A stretch of 64,000 nt of DNA from Allobosea lathyri (GTDB lineage Bacteria > Pseudomonadota > Alphaproteobacteria > Rhizobiales > Beijerinckiaceae): NCBI RefSeq assembly GCF_900108245.1, contig NZ_FNUY01000009.1, forward strand, positions 124,001 to 188,000. Direction: 5' to 3'. Positions 9,558-17,928 of the stretch are shown here, piece by piece. The position numbers were made by a program, and so were the translations under genes. How positions within the stretch are numbered: the first letter of the stretch is position 1; every line of letters begins with the position of its first letter. The notes beneath the pieces are model-generated. The model did no database searches and was not told where the DNA came from. It saw only the letters and a list, made by a program, of their open reading frames with translations.

Positions 9558-10829
9558 ATGTATCGCTTTGTTCACGCGGCGGACATTCATCTAGATTCTC
9601 CGCTGCGCTCGCTAGCCCTGCGCGATGCGGATCTTGCCGATCTGATCGGAAACGCGACCCGGCGTGCGTTCGTGCGCATAGTCGATCTGTGCCTCGACGA
9701 GCAGGTCGACGCGCTGTTGCTAGCCGGCGATCTCTATGATGGCGACCAGACTTCGATGAAGACGGCGCGGTTCCTGGCCGAGCAGCTCCGCCGGCTGCAC
9801 GAGGCTGGCATCCGCGTCTTCGTCATCCGCGGCAATCATGACGCGCTGTCACGGATCACCAAGGAGCTGACCTTGCCGGATTCAGTGAAGTTGTTCGGCG
9901 GCCGCGCCGAGGCGATTGCGATTGACCGAGAGAGTGGTCAGTTTCCCGTCGCGATCCACGGTCTCAGCTTCGCGCAGCCCCATGCCCCCGAAAGCCTGAT
10001 CGGCAAGTACAGACCACCGGTCGAGGGCGCCGTGAATATCGGCCTGATGCATACCAGTCTGGCCGGCGCGGCACGACATGATCTCTATGCGCCATGCAGC
10101 CTGGCTGATCTGCAGGGCACCGGCTTCCGCTACTGGGCTCTTGGCCATGTCCACAAACGCTCGGTCGTCGAGGGCGGCTGCGCGATCGTGATGCCCGGCA
10201 TGCCGCAGGGCCGCGACATCAACGAGGCCGGCGCCAAATCCGTGAGCCTGGTCACGATCGGCGACGATCGCTCGATTCGGATCGAGGAGCGCGTCACCAG
10301 CATCGCGCAGTTCGAGAGGGTTGCGGTCGATGCGACGGGCATCGACGATTGGCGCGATCTCGTCGCTGCGCTGGCACGAGCGCTGGAGCAGACGCGCGAT
10401 GACGTCGCCTCGGAGCACCTTGTTGCTCGTTTGCGGGTCGCGGGAACGACACCACTCGCCTGGCGCATCCGGCGCGAGCTCGATCTCCTCAAGACGGAAG
10501 CCGACGATCGGGCATCCGTCATCGGGAGCTGCTGGGTTGAGAAGCTGGAGGTCGACTGCCGGGCGCCCGGCGTGGTGGCCGGCCCAACGGCTGATCCGCT
10601 CACTGAACTGCGCCGCCTGATCGACGAGGAGGTCATCGGCTCCGACGTCTACCAGACCGAGGTCGCGGCCATTGCCGAGGAGCTCAGGACACAGCTTCCG
10701 CAGGAATGCCGCGGCCTGCTCGGTTCAGACGAACAAGCGTTCAAGGCCATGATCGCGGGACTAGTGAAGGACGGCTCCGAGGACGCGCTCGCCCGGCTTC
10801 ACGCTGGTGCGGAAGGCGGCGTTTCCTGA
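9558..10829 (+). CDS. yhaO: SbcD/Mre11-like nuclease, YhaO type
   Basis: The 423-residue protein has all calcineurin-like metallophosphoesterase motifs of SbcD/Mre11 enzymes: D-x-H (HAADIHLDS), GD (LAGDLYDGD), GNHD (RGNHDALS), a lone His (LMHTSL) and GHVH (ALGHVHKRS), which bind two metal ions. A C-terminal cap (about residues 250-420) follows. The usual partner, a YhaN-like SMC ATPase, begins one base inside its stop codon, so the two are translationally coupled and presumably form one complex. YhaO/YhaN-type pairs are linked to DNA repair in Firmicutes, and SbcCD-like pairs recur in defence islands. The placement next to TrlF and Septu genes suggests the latter here, but that is inference. 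Confidence 0.85.
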   Translation: MYRFVHAADIHLDSPLRSLALRDADLADLIGNATRRAFVRIVDLCLDEQVDALLLAGDLYDGDQTSMKTARFLAEQLRRLHEAGIRVFVIRGNHDALSRITKELTLPDSVKLFGGRAEAIAIDRESGQFPVAIHGLSFAQPHAPESLIGKYRPPVEGAVNIGLMHTSLAGAARHDLYAPCSLADLQGTGFRYWALGHVHKRSVVEGGCAIVMPGMPQGRDINEAGAKSVSLVTIGDDRSIRIEERVTSIAQFERVAVDATGIDDWRDLVAALARALEQTRDDVASEHLVARLRVAGTTPLAWRIRRELDLLKTEADDRASVIGSCWVEKLEVDCRAPGVVAGPTADPLTELRRLIDEEVIGSDVYQTEVAAIAEELRTQLPQECRGLLGSDEQAFKAMIAGLVKDGSEDALARLHAGAEGGVS

Positions 10830-13800
10830 TGCGCCTGAAGTGCCTTGATCTCACACGCTATGGCAAGTTCACCGATCACCGCATCGAGTTTGGCGAGCAA
10901 GTGGAGGGCCAGCCTGACCTGCACATCGTCTATGGTCCCAATGAGGCCGGCAAATCGACCGCTCTGGCCGGTTTTCTCGATCTCGTCTTCGGGATCGAAA
11001 CGCGCAGCCGCTTCAATTTCATCCACCCCTATCCGACGATGCGGGTAGGCGGGACCTTGGAGCTCGCTGGCGGTCCCCAAGAGCTCGTTCGGATCAAGCG
11101 GCCACAGAACAGCCTGCTCAATGCCCGCGACCAGCCGATTTCCGAAGGCACCCTCCTGGGAGAACTCGGCGGCATCGACCGTGACTCCTATCGCACGATG
11201 TTCTCGCTCGACGATGCGACGCTGGAGGCAGGCGGCGAAAGCATCCTGTCGAGCAAGGGCGATCTCGGCCAACTCCTGTTTTCAGCGAGCGCAGGTCTGG
11301 CCGATCTCAGCAAAGCCCTCGTCGATCTGAAGAGCGAAGCCGAAGGCTTCTACAAATACAAGGCCCGCACCGGCGAGCTGTCGGGCCTTAAGGCCCGCCT
11401 CGGAGAGCTTAAGGCAGAGCGGGAGCGGGTCGACACCCTAGCGTCCGACTATGCCCAGCTCATTGATGCGCGCGATCGAGCTGCTATCCAGTACGAAGAG
11501 GCGATCGTCAGCCGCGGGAAGATCCAGGCGCGCATGGACGAGATCCAGCGCCATCTGAACGCCTTACCGCGCCTCGCGGATCTGCGCGCTCTCCGTCAGC
11601 GCATTGCGCCCTTGGCCGACCTTCCCGACGCTCCGCGCGGCTGGGCGCAAGTGCTGCCGCAGTTGCAGAAGGACGAGATGGAGCTCGGCATTCGCGCGCA
11701 AGGCCTCACGGAGGAGATCGCGGAGCTGTCGGGGCAACTCGACGCGATCGCGGTGGACGACACGGCCTTGCGGCTGGCCGACAAGGTCGAGCGGCTCGCT
11801 GATCTGCGCGCCCGCCATGTCACGGCCGAGAAGGACATCCCTGAACGCCGCCTGCAACTGCGCGCAGCCGAATTCACGATCTCCGCGATCCTGGGCCGCA
11901 TCGAGCGGACGGAAGAGGCCGATCCTCATCGCTTTGTTCTGGGAGCCTCGGTCGTGGGTGCCCTTCGCACGCTGATCGAGACGCGCTCCGGCATCGAGGC
12001 CGCGCTGAAATCGGCTGCCGACGAGTTATCCGAGGCTCGTCGGCGATTGGACGAGGCGCAGGCCAGGCTAGGTGAGGCCGGCGGCGCTCCAGAGACAGGG
12101 CAGGGGCGAGAGACACGGATTTCATCGCTCGCGGCAACCGTTGCGGCTGCGCGGGCGGACGACCATGCGGCGCGCCGCCGGCTGGCCGAACGGGCTCGAG
12201 TTGCCGCCCGCGCGACGTTGGCGGATCGCCTGCGCGAGCTGCGACCCTGGAACGGTGACATCGACGAGCTCGTCGATCTGCCTGCTCCCGCTGCGGCGGA
12301 GATTCAGCTCTGGACGCTGACGATCGCCGAGACACAGAAGCGGATCGATCAGCATGCCGGCGAGGTCGAGCGCCTGACGACGGAGCAGGTCCGTCTGACG
12401 GCCGAGCTTGACGCGTTCAGTGGAATCTCAGGTCTCGTCTCTGATCAGGAGGCTGCGAGCATTCGTGCGATCCGGGAGCGGGCCTGGGCCGAGCATCGCG
12501 GCAAGCTCGATACGGCTTCGGCTGACGGCTTCGAGGCGGCGCTTCGGCGTGACGACATCGTTACGAGTGGACGACTCGGTCATATGGCGGATGTCGCAAA
12601 ACTCCATCAGGTGAGCCAAGCGCTGGCCATCGCGAGGGCAGAATGTGATCGCGCCATCGAACTTCGGGATGTCGCGACGACGGCTCTGCAAGGCCTCCGG
12701 CGCGAGATCGCGGCGGCCGTAGCCGTGACCTGCCCGGCGTTGTCAGACAGCATGCCGCTGTCTCAGTTCGAAGCCTGGCTCGGCCGACGAGACAAGGCTT
12801 TGGAGGCGAGAGCGCTCGTCCATGCAGCGGAAAGCGATCTTCGTGAGGCGGAAGCCGACGCGGTGGCTGTGCGAGATCGATTGGCCGCCGCGCTGAGCAC
12901 GGCTGGTTTGCCGCAGGGCACGGATGCCGGCTTCGAGGCGCTGCTGGTCGCAGGGCAGGGGGCCATCGATCGGGAGGTGGAGCTGAAGGCGTTGCGGGCC
13001 AGCATGGATGAACGGCAGCGCGACCTGGCTAGCCGCGAGCGCGAGGTCGAAAAGGCCACAGGGGCCGACCGGGAATGGAACGCCTCATGGACCAAAGCCT
13101 GCTCGGCCTGTTGGCTGGGAGACGGCGCCACCGTGCCGACGCTCGCGACCGTTCGCGAAATTCTCGCGGCCATTACCGAGCTCGGCCCCGTGCTGGAGAA
13201 GAAGGCTAGTCTCGTCGACCGGATCGGCAAGATGGAAAAGGATCAGACCGCATTCCGCGATGAGGCTGAAGCGCTAGCCAGCGAGCTGGGGATTGCTGCG
13301 TCCTCCGGCGATGTCCTGGATCTGGCGCAGGTAGTCGGCGCTCGGATTCAGGAAGCCCACGCCGAACATATGCGGCGGGCGGCCGCGGCCCAAAACCTGG
13401 AGGCCGCGGGGGCTCGGCAACGCATGCTCTCCGAGACCTTGGCGGTTCACGATCGCCGCAAGACGGAAATGACTGCGTTCTTCGGCGCCGCGACCCTGGC
13501 GGAGGTCGCCGGCAAGCTGTCGGCCATCGAGAAGAAGGCGGAATTGGCGGCGCAGGCCGACTCCGCTGAGCGTGACATCCTCGGCGCGCTTCGGCTGCCC
13601 ACGATAGACGAGTCGGAAGCTGCCCTCGATCTCTCTGATCACACTGCCCTGGAGGCGGAGCTTCTCGAGTTAAAGGCTCGCTTCGATGATCAGGACCAGC
13701 GCAGCCGTGACCTGTTCTCTGTCCACAGCAAGGCGCTCGACCGGGTCGAGGCCGTCGGCGGCGATAGCGCGGTGGCGAAGATCGAGGAGGAGAAGCGCAC

Positions 13801-14317
13801 GCTGCTGCTCGATATCGAGGATCGCGCGCTCCATTATCTCAGGCTGAAGCTTGGTGCTGCCGCGGCCGAGCAGGCGCTGCGCGCCTATCGCGACCGGCAT
13901 CGCAGTTCGATGATGGCGCGCGCCTCCCAGGCCTTCGCGACGATCAGCCGTGGCGCCTATACGGGACTCGCCGCTCAGCCGGAGAAAGATGGCGAGATCC
14001 TGATCGCGCTGGCGGCGGGCGGCGGCTCCAAAGAGGCTGCGGAGCTGTCGAAGGGCACGCGCTTCCAGCTCTATCTCGCGCTGCGGTTGGCTGGTTATTA
14101 CGAGTTCGTCGCCTCTCGGCAGCCTGTGCCGTTCATCGCCGACGACATCATGGAGACATTTGATGATTTCCGGGCAGAGGAAGCGTTCCGGCTCTTCGGT
14201 GAGATGGCGCAGGTCGGGCAGGTGATCTACCTCACCCATCATCCGCACCTTTGCGAGATCGCGCGGCGGGTGTGCCCGGGTGCGAGGGTTCATGAGCTTG
14301 CCGTTGGTCCGCAATGA
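10829..14317 (+). CDS. yhaN: SMC/SbcC-like ATPase, YhaN type
   Basis: The 1162-residue product begins MRLKCLDLTRYGKF and has Walker A at residues 36-44 (GPNEAGKST), a very long coiled coil, a signature-like segment (ELSKGTRFQLYLALRLAG) and Walker B (PVPFIADDIMETFDD) near the C-terminus. This is the layout of YhaN ATPases, which pair with YhaO nucleases as SbcC pairs with SbcD. The start at 10829 overlaps the yhaO stop (TGATG). A longer frame upstream of this ATG is only the antiphase of yhaO. DNA-end processing is the family role, and a defence role here is suggested by the neighbours. After the stop, 14318-14496 contains no gene that can be supported. Confidence 0.85.
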   Translation: MRLKCLDLTRYGKFTDHRIEFGEQVEGQPDLHIVYGPNEAGKSTALAGFLDLVFGIETRSRFNFIHPYPTMRVGGTLELAGGPQELVRIKRPQNSLLNARDQPISEGTLLGELGGIDRDSYRTMFSLDDATLEAGGESILSSKGDLGQLLFSASAGLADLSKALVDLKSEAEGFYKYKARTGELSGLKARLGELKAERERVDTLASDYAQLIDARDRAAIQYEEAIVSRGKIQARMDEIQRHLNALPRLADLRALRQRIAPLADLPDAPRGWAQVLPQLQKDEMELGIRAQGLTEEIAELSGQLDAIAVDDTALRLADKVERLADLRARHVTAEKDIPERRLQLRAAEFTISAILGRIERTEEADPHRFVLGASVVGALRTLIETRSGIEAALKSAADELSEARRRLDEAQARLGEAGGAPETGQGRETRISSLAATVAAARADDHAARRRLAERARVAARATLADRLRELRPWNGDIDELVDLPAPAAAEIQLWTLTIAETQKRIDQHAGEVERLTTEQVRLTAELDAFSGISGLVSDQEAASIRAIRERAWAEHRGKLDTASADGFEAALRRDDIVTSGRLGHMADVAKLHQVSQALAIARAECDRAIELRDVATTALQGLRREIAAAVAVTCPALSDSMPLSQFEAWLGRRDKALEARALVHAAESDLREAEADAVAVRDRLAAALSTAGLPQGTDAGFEALLVAGQGAIDREVELKALRASMDERQRDLASREREVEKATGADREWNASWTKACSACWLGDGATVPTLATVREILAAITELGPVLEKKASLVDRIGKMEKDQTAFRDEAEALASELGIAASSGDVLDLAQVVGARIQEAHAEHMRRAAAAQNLEAAGARQRMLSETLAVHDRRKTEMTAFFGAATLAEVAGKLSAIEKKAELAAQADSAERDILGALRLPTIDESEAALDLSDHTALEAELLELKARFDDQDQRSRDLFSVHSKALDRVEAVGGDSAVAKIEEEKRTLLLDIEDRALHYLRLKLGAAAAEQALRAYRDRHRSSMMARASQAFATISRGAYTGLAAQPEKDGEILIALAAGGGSKEAAELSKGTRFQLYLALRLAGYYEFVASRQPVPFIADDIMETFDDFRAEEAFRLFGEMAQVGQVIYLTHHPHLCEIARRVCPGARVHELAVGPQ

Positions 14318-14496
14318 TACTCGAAGGCACAAGTCGCAGAGGAGGCGATTCCGACCCTCACACGGGTGTGCGATAAAGGTCCGATTTTGGGTAGGGTGGC
14401 AACTTCCGCTTATGGCGCGTAGGAGAGCGACGCCGTTGCGCCACCCTCCATCGGCTCACACCATGCGCTTGATTTCGGTGTAGGCGCCGTTGGTCT

Positions 14497-14595
14497 TCAG
14501 GCGACGTGCTGAGAGGGCTGAGCCGGATAGGTCCAGGTCAGCAGTTCATTGATGCGGCTCTTGGGATGGCCGTTGGCGATTCTGACGCGCCCCTT
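14497..14595 (-). pseudogene. IS66-family transposase 3' remnant
   Basis: The minus strand encodes IANGHPKSRINELLTWTYP followed by a short tail and stop. This matches the extreme C-terminus of IS66 TnpC transposases (IAGHPxxRIDDLLPW in typical members, recalled from the family). No other part of the transposase or of its small ORFs is nearby, so this is a scar of a deleted insertion sequence. Confidence 0.6.
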
Positions 14596-14649
14596 CGGGC
14601 CTGACAACTGCTGCGTTCGCTCCGATGGGGATGCAGGTTCTGGCGCAAC

Positions 14650-15006
14650 CTTGCTGTCCTTGGAGGTCCACACCGCGACGGAAGATTGCAACGCGCTGCT
14701 CGAGGTGCTGGCGAGGCCTGCGGGGGAGGGTGGTACGCCACCATTCTCGAAGCTCTTGCGGTCAAGCCAACGCAGCGGCGTCCGCACCTATGCGGAGAAC
14801 GCGCCATTCGACATGAAGGAATATCTCAAAAGCCGAGGCTATCGCTGGTCCGATGGAAGCGATGGCAGGCCGAGAGCCTGGTGGATCGAGATCGATGACG
14901 AGCTTGAGGAAGAGGAGCTCCGCTACCTCCGCACCGAGATTTACGGCTGGGAAGACACGGAACCACTACAATGCGGCTTACGGCGCTCGATCGATATCAA
15001 ACCTAG
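14650..15006 (+). pseudogene. 3'-5' exonuclease (DnaQ-like) C-terminal fragment, frameshifted
   Basis: The frame reads HTATEDCNALLEVLARP, then a linker, then SGVRTYAENAPFDMKEYLK and GYRWSDGSDGRP. This matches the C-terminal part of DnaQ-like 3'-5' exonucleases that carry a second wing with an AEN.PFD..LK..GYRW motif. The expected last residues RLTALDRYQT-stop are found at 14971-15006 in a different frame, so one frameshift lies just before 14971. The N-terminal DEDD nuclease core is missing. The fragment is non-functional and sits against the end of tniQ, between it and the IS66 scar. Confidence 0.65.
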
Positions 15007-15015
15007 AGCATCCGC

Positions 15016-16845
15016 CTAGGCGTGAGCGCCAAGGGCGGCCGGCACGTCTCTCCGACGGTAGAAGGTCGCGCCGATTTCGGATTTTTCAAAAGCCGTCGGT
15101 ATAGCCAACCCCCGCAAGACCTTTTTGATGTGAATCGGCCACCGGCGATGCTCACTGGCGAGTTCCGTCAACGAGACATAGTCGCGCATGAACTTGTTGA
15201 GCGAAGCACGGGATACGAGCGTATATTGAGTGCGTTGCCGCGGCAGCGTGACCCGCCTGGCGTCGATGGCGCCGATCTTGATCAGATTCACCATGACCTG
15301 GCGCGTGGAGCTGAGCACTTGGCACGCCGCCGGCATCACCAGCGCATCGTGAGAGGCCTTGAACAGCACCTGTCTGGCTTGCTCATAATTCACGAGTAGT
15401 GCCCCGTAGCCCCTCTTACCTGCCGCCTTACCCTTCCAGCTCAAGCGCCCGTCGCGAAGCGCCTGAACGATTTCGCCTGCACTGCAATTTGAAAGGCGGG
15501 ATGCTGCTGGAATGCTGAGGAGGGGAAATGATGGCTGTTCGACGAGCTCCGCGCCCTCTTCGAACTCTTGCAGAAAGGTATCGAGGGCGCGCCGATCGTA
15601 TGAGCGATTGCGCAGCTCTTCCTGCCCTTGAAACGGTCTGATCAGGCCCTCTTTCACGAGAATCTTCATCTGGACGGAGCTTGCGTTTAGATATTTCGCG
15701 GCCTCTGGCTGGGTCAGTGAGTGCCGAGCTTTCTCTAGAAACTCCTCGAGCTCGGGGGTCGCCTGCAGGAGGAGTCTTGGATCGATGTGCCTCTTGTGAT
15801 CGGGCGAAATGAACCCCGCGGAGGCTAGCTTGCGGCGGAGGTGGACCGAGCCGAGCCCCGTATGCGAGCGCGCCGAAGAGATCGAATGCAGTCGCCGCCT
15901 TTCGACCACCTGTCGGCCGAAGATATGATCTTCAGGGCCCAAAGCTATATTGGCCTTGGCGATATCCAGCAAAATCTCGCGCAGCGGATCGTAAGCCCCA
16001 TGGTCGGTGAGCTGCTTGATCCACAAAAAGAATCTCCCGAACCAGATGTGAAGATGCGGATTGCGAGTTGGCGAATCTACGGCCTGCCGCGCTCTGTCCA
16101 ACGCGGCGTACACCGCGTCGGCGCCCATGGATGTTACCGCAAAGCCTGCTGCCCCAGCTGCAATCCATTGTTCGGGCGTATAAGCGCTGGTGTGTGCCTC
16201 TTTCCCGTCAATCAGGAGGGCGCCAACCATTTCAGACACTTTCGCGGCCGCGTACCAGGGCAGGGCGTCCAGCCAGGGTGAGGTGGCTGCGCCTGCGACC
16301 CGCGCTGTTAGATATTCTTCCAGCGGTGACGCTGGCCTCATTCGGGCAGCGTCGGCCATTCCTAGAATTTTGCCGAACTCCGGTTGCAGCGTGCTGGCGC
16401 AATCGAATAGCCGTTGGCTGGGCTTGCGTTCCAATTCCACAAGCACGATGTCGTGCCTTCGGCAGCATCGCAGCGGCCCCAGTTGCCACTGAAACCGTAC
16501 TCCGGTTCGCCATCCCTCACGGTACGGCCCCAGGTCCTCGGCAACACACCGGGGACATATACGAGCTTTGTGGCTCTCCTTCTTGGCGAGCGCCTGTCCG
16601 AGAATCTGATAGTTGCTACCAACCTTGACGACCGCGCTGCGAGCAAGGTCGATCGCCGGAGCGCCGCTCAGATCTGACAGCAACGCAAGGGTTTCGACGT
16701 CACCGTCAGCCAGTCGTTCCGAATGAACGCCCATCTGATTGGCAAAAGCTCGCGCACTGTGGAACCCGTGCAGCAGAGCAAGCCGCGAGATGTAACTGAC
16801 GGGCGCCTCATCCAGCAGAAGGGGAAGGGTCGGATAAAGGCGCAT
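15016..16845 (-). CDS. tniQ: TniQ/TnsD-like target selector
   Basis: This 609-residue protein begins with a TniQ domain whose zinc ligands are visible as C97-P-R-C100 and C127/C128...H131 (LRCCRRHDIVLVE). TniQ proteins choose the insertion target in Tn7-like and Tn5053-like transposons and recruit the TniB/TnsC ATPase. The C-terminal half is unusually long and carries at least two MerR/excisionase-like helix-turn-helix units (SLTQPEAAKYLNASSVQM; MPAACQVLSSTRQVM), as expected for site-specific TnsD-like recognition. It is the last gene of a five-gene minus-strand operon, and its ATG lies one base after the stop of the ATPase gene. Which target it recognises cannot be told from sequence. Confidence 0.85.
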   Translation of the reverse strand: MRLYPTLPLLLDEAPVSYISRLALLHGFHSARAFANQMGVHSERLADGDVETLALLSDLSGAPAIDLARSAVVKVGSNYQILGQALAKKESHKARICPRCVAEDLGPYREGWRTGVRFQWQLGPLRCCRRHDIVLVELERKPSQRLFDCASTLQPEFGKILGMADAARMRPASPLEEYLTARVAGAATSPWLDALPWYAAAKVSEMVGALLIDGKEAHTSAYTPEQWIAAGAAGFAVTSMGADAVYAALDRARQAVDSPTRNPHLHIWFGRFFLWIKQLTDHGAYDPLREILLDIAKANIALGPEDHIFGRQVVERRRLHSISSARSHTGLGSVHLRRKLASAGFISPDHKRHIDPRLLLQATPELEEFLEKARHSLTQPEAAKYLNASSVQMKILVKEGLIRPFQGQEELRNRSYDRRALDTFLQEFEEGAELVEQPSFPLLSIPAASRLSNCSAGEIVQALRDGRLSWKGKAAGKRGYGALLVNYEQARQVLFKASHDALVMPAACQVLSSTRQVMVNLIKIGAIDARRVTLPRQRTQYTLVSRASLNKFMRDYVSLTELASEHRRWPIHIKKVLRGLAIPTAFEKSEIGATFYRRRDVPAALGAHA

Positions 16846-16846
16846 A

Positions 16847-17908
16847 TCACTTGCCGCCTTTCCGACCGTGGCCCAATGCAGAACTTCCTGCGGGCAAAAT
16901 CTGGGAGGGGGGCTCGGCCATCAAAACAAGCGAGCAATCCAGCTGCAGCCAATCCGCGGCGAGAAACGGGTTCATGCGACGCCCGCAGCCCGTGCGATCA
17001 GCATAAGCTGCGGCGAAGTGCTCTACCGTAAGCGCCTCTACGCCGTCGAGCAGTGCGAGCTCGACCGCCTCCTGGATGAGTTCGATCATGACGCCAAAAC
17101 GATAAATGGCTGCATGGACGAGGCGGCTGACAAGCAAGGCGCGATCATCTGACCAAGTTAGGTCTGCCAGCTGACAGGTTCTGTCGAGCGCCGCGCTCAC
17201 CAAATCGGCGTCGGCAGGCATCTCCATCAATGGCATTTCGATAAATTGACCGCGTCTCCGGATCTCGCCGACTGCCCGCATTGCCGGGACGATGCTGGGC
17301 AATCCTGAGATCACCAAAGCGACTGGCCAAGTCGGCGAGACCATCAATGCCTTCAGGCGCTTTCTGATGTGATCAATCTGGCTGACGTTCGCGCTATCCG
17401 TCAGATTATGCATCTCGTCGAGATGAAGAATGGCGATGCCAGCGAGTTCCAGTTGGTGGTGAACCTGAGCCCAGACTGCGTGTTCCGCGAGTGGTTTATA
17501 AATCGGCCGCCCAGCCTTCTGCAGGATCGTATGGCCGAGGGCTATTGGTGAGGCAGACGCAGGAACGGAGACTGATAGCAGGGGGCATCCGGACCCAAAC
17601 GCGTTATATCCTGTGGTCGCCGGATGGGTCCGAAAGAGGCGGTCGAGGGATTCAGTTTTTCCGATGCCTTCCTCACCCGAATAGACTATCGCCCTCGTCT
17701 CACGCCGCTCGGTCCACGCTTCGCCGGTGGCGGAACGACGCATCACGACCGTGCGTAGCAATTTGTCGAACCGGCGCCTGAGCGCATCGTCCCAATCGGT
17801 CTCAATGTAATTGTTCTTGATGGCCTCCATCTTGCCGACTACCTCTTGGGCGTTCAGCGACATCGAGGCGAGAATAGCGTTTATCGAAGAATTCGAGTTT
17901 TGGTTCAT
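16847..17908 (-). CDS. tniB: TniB/TnsC-like transposition ATPase
   Basis: The 353-residue AAA+ ATPase has Walker A at residues 78-85 (GEEGIGKT), Walker B at 159-165 (AILHLDE) and a downstream sensor region (LVISGLPSI). It matches the TniB/TnsC family, which polymerises on target DNA and links TniQ to the transposase. The N-terminus (MNQNSNSSINAILASM) is hydrophilic. It lies between the transposase gene and tniQ on the same strand with gaps of 20 and 1 bases, so co-expression is clear. No damage is visible. Confidence 0.85.
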   Translation of the reverse strand: MNQNSNSSINAILASMSLNAQEVVGKMEAIKNNYIETDWDDALRRRFDKLLRTVVMRRSATGEAWTERRETRAIVYSGEEGIGKTESLDRLFRTHPATTGYNAFGSGCPLLSVSVPASASPIALGHTILQKAGRPIYKPLAEHAVWAQVHHQLELAGIAILHLDEMHNLTDSANVSQIDHIRKRLKALMVSPTWPVALVISGLPSIVPAMRAVGEIRRRGQFIEMPLMEMPADADLVSAALDRTCQLADLTWSDDRALLVSRLVHAAIYRFGVMIELIQEAVELALLDGVEALTVEHFAAAYADRTGCGRRMNPFLAADWLQLDCSLVLMAEPPSQILPAGSSALGHGRKGGK

Positions 17909-17928
17909 TTTAAAAATATCCTGTAATA

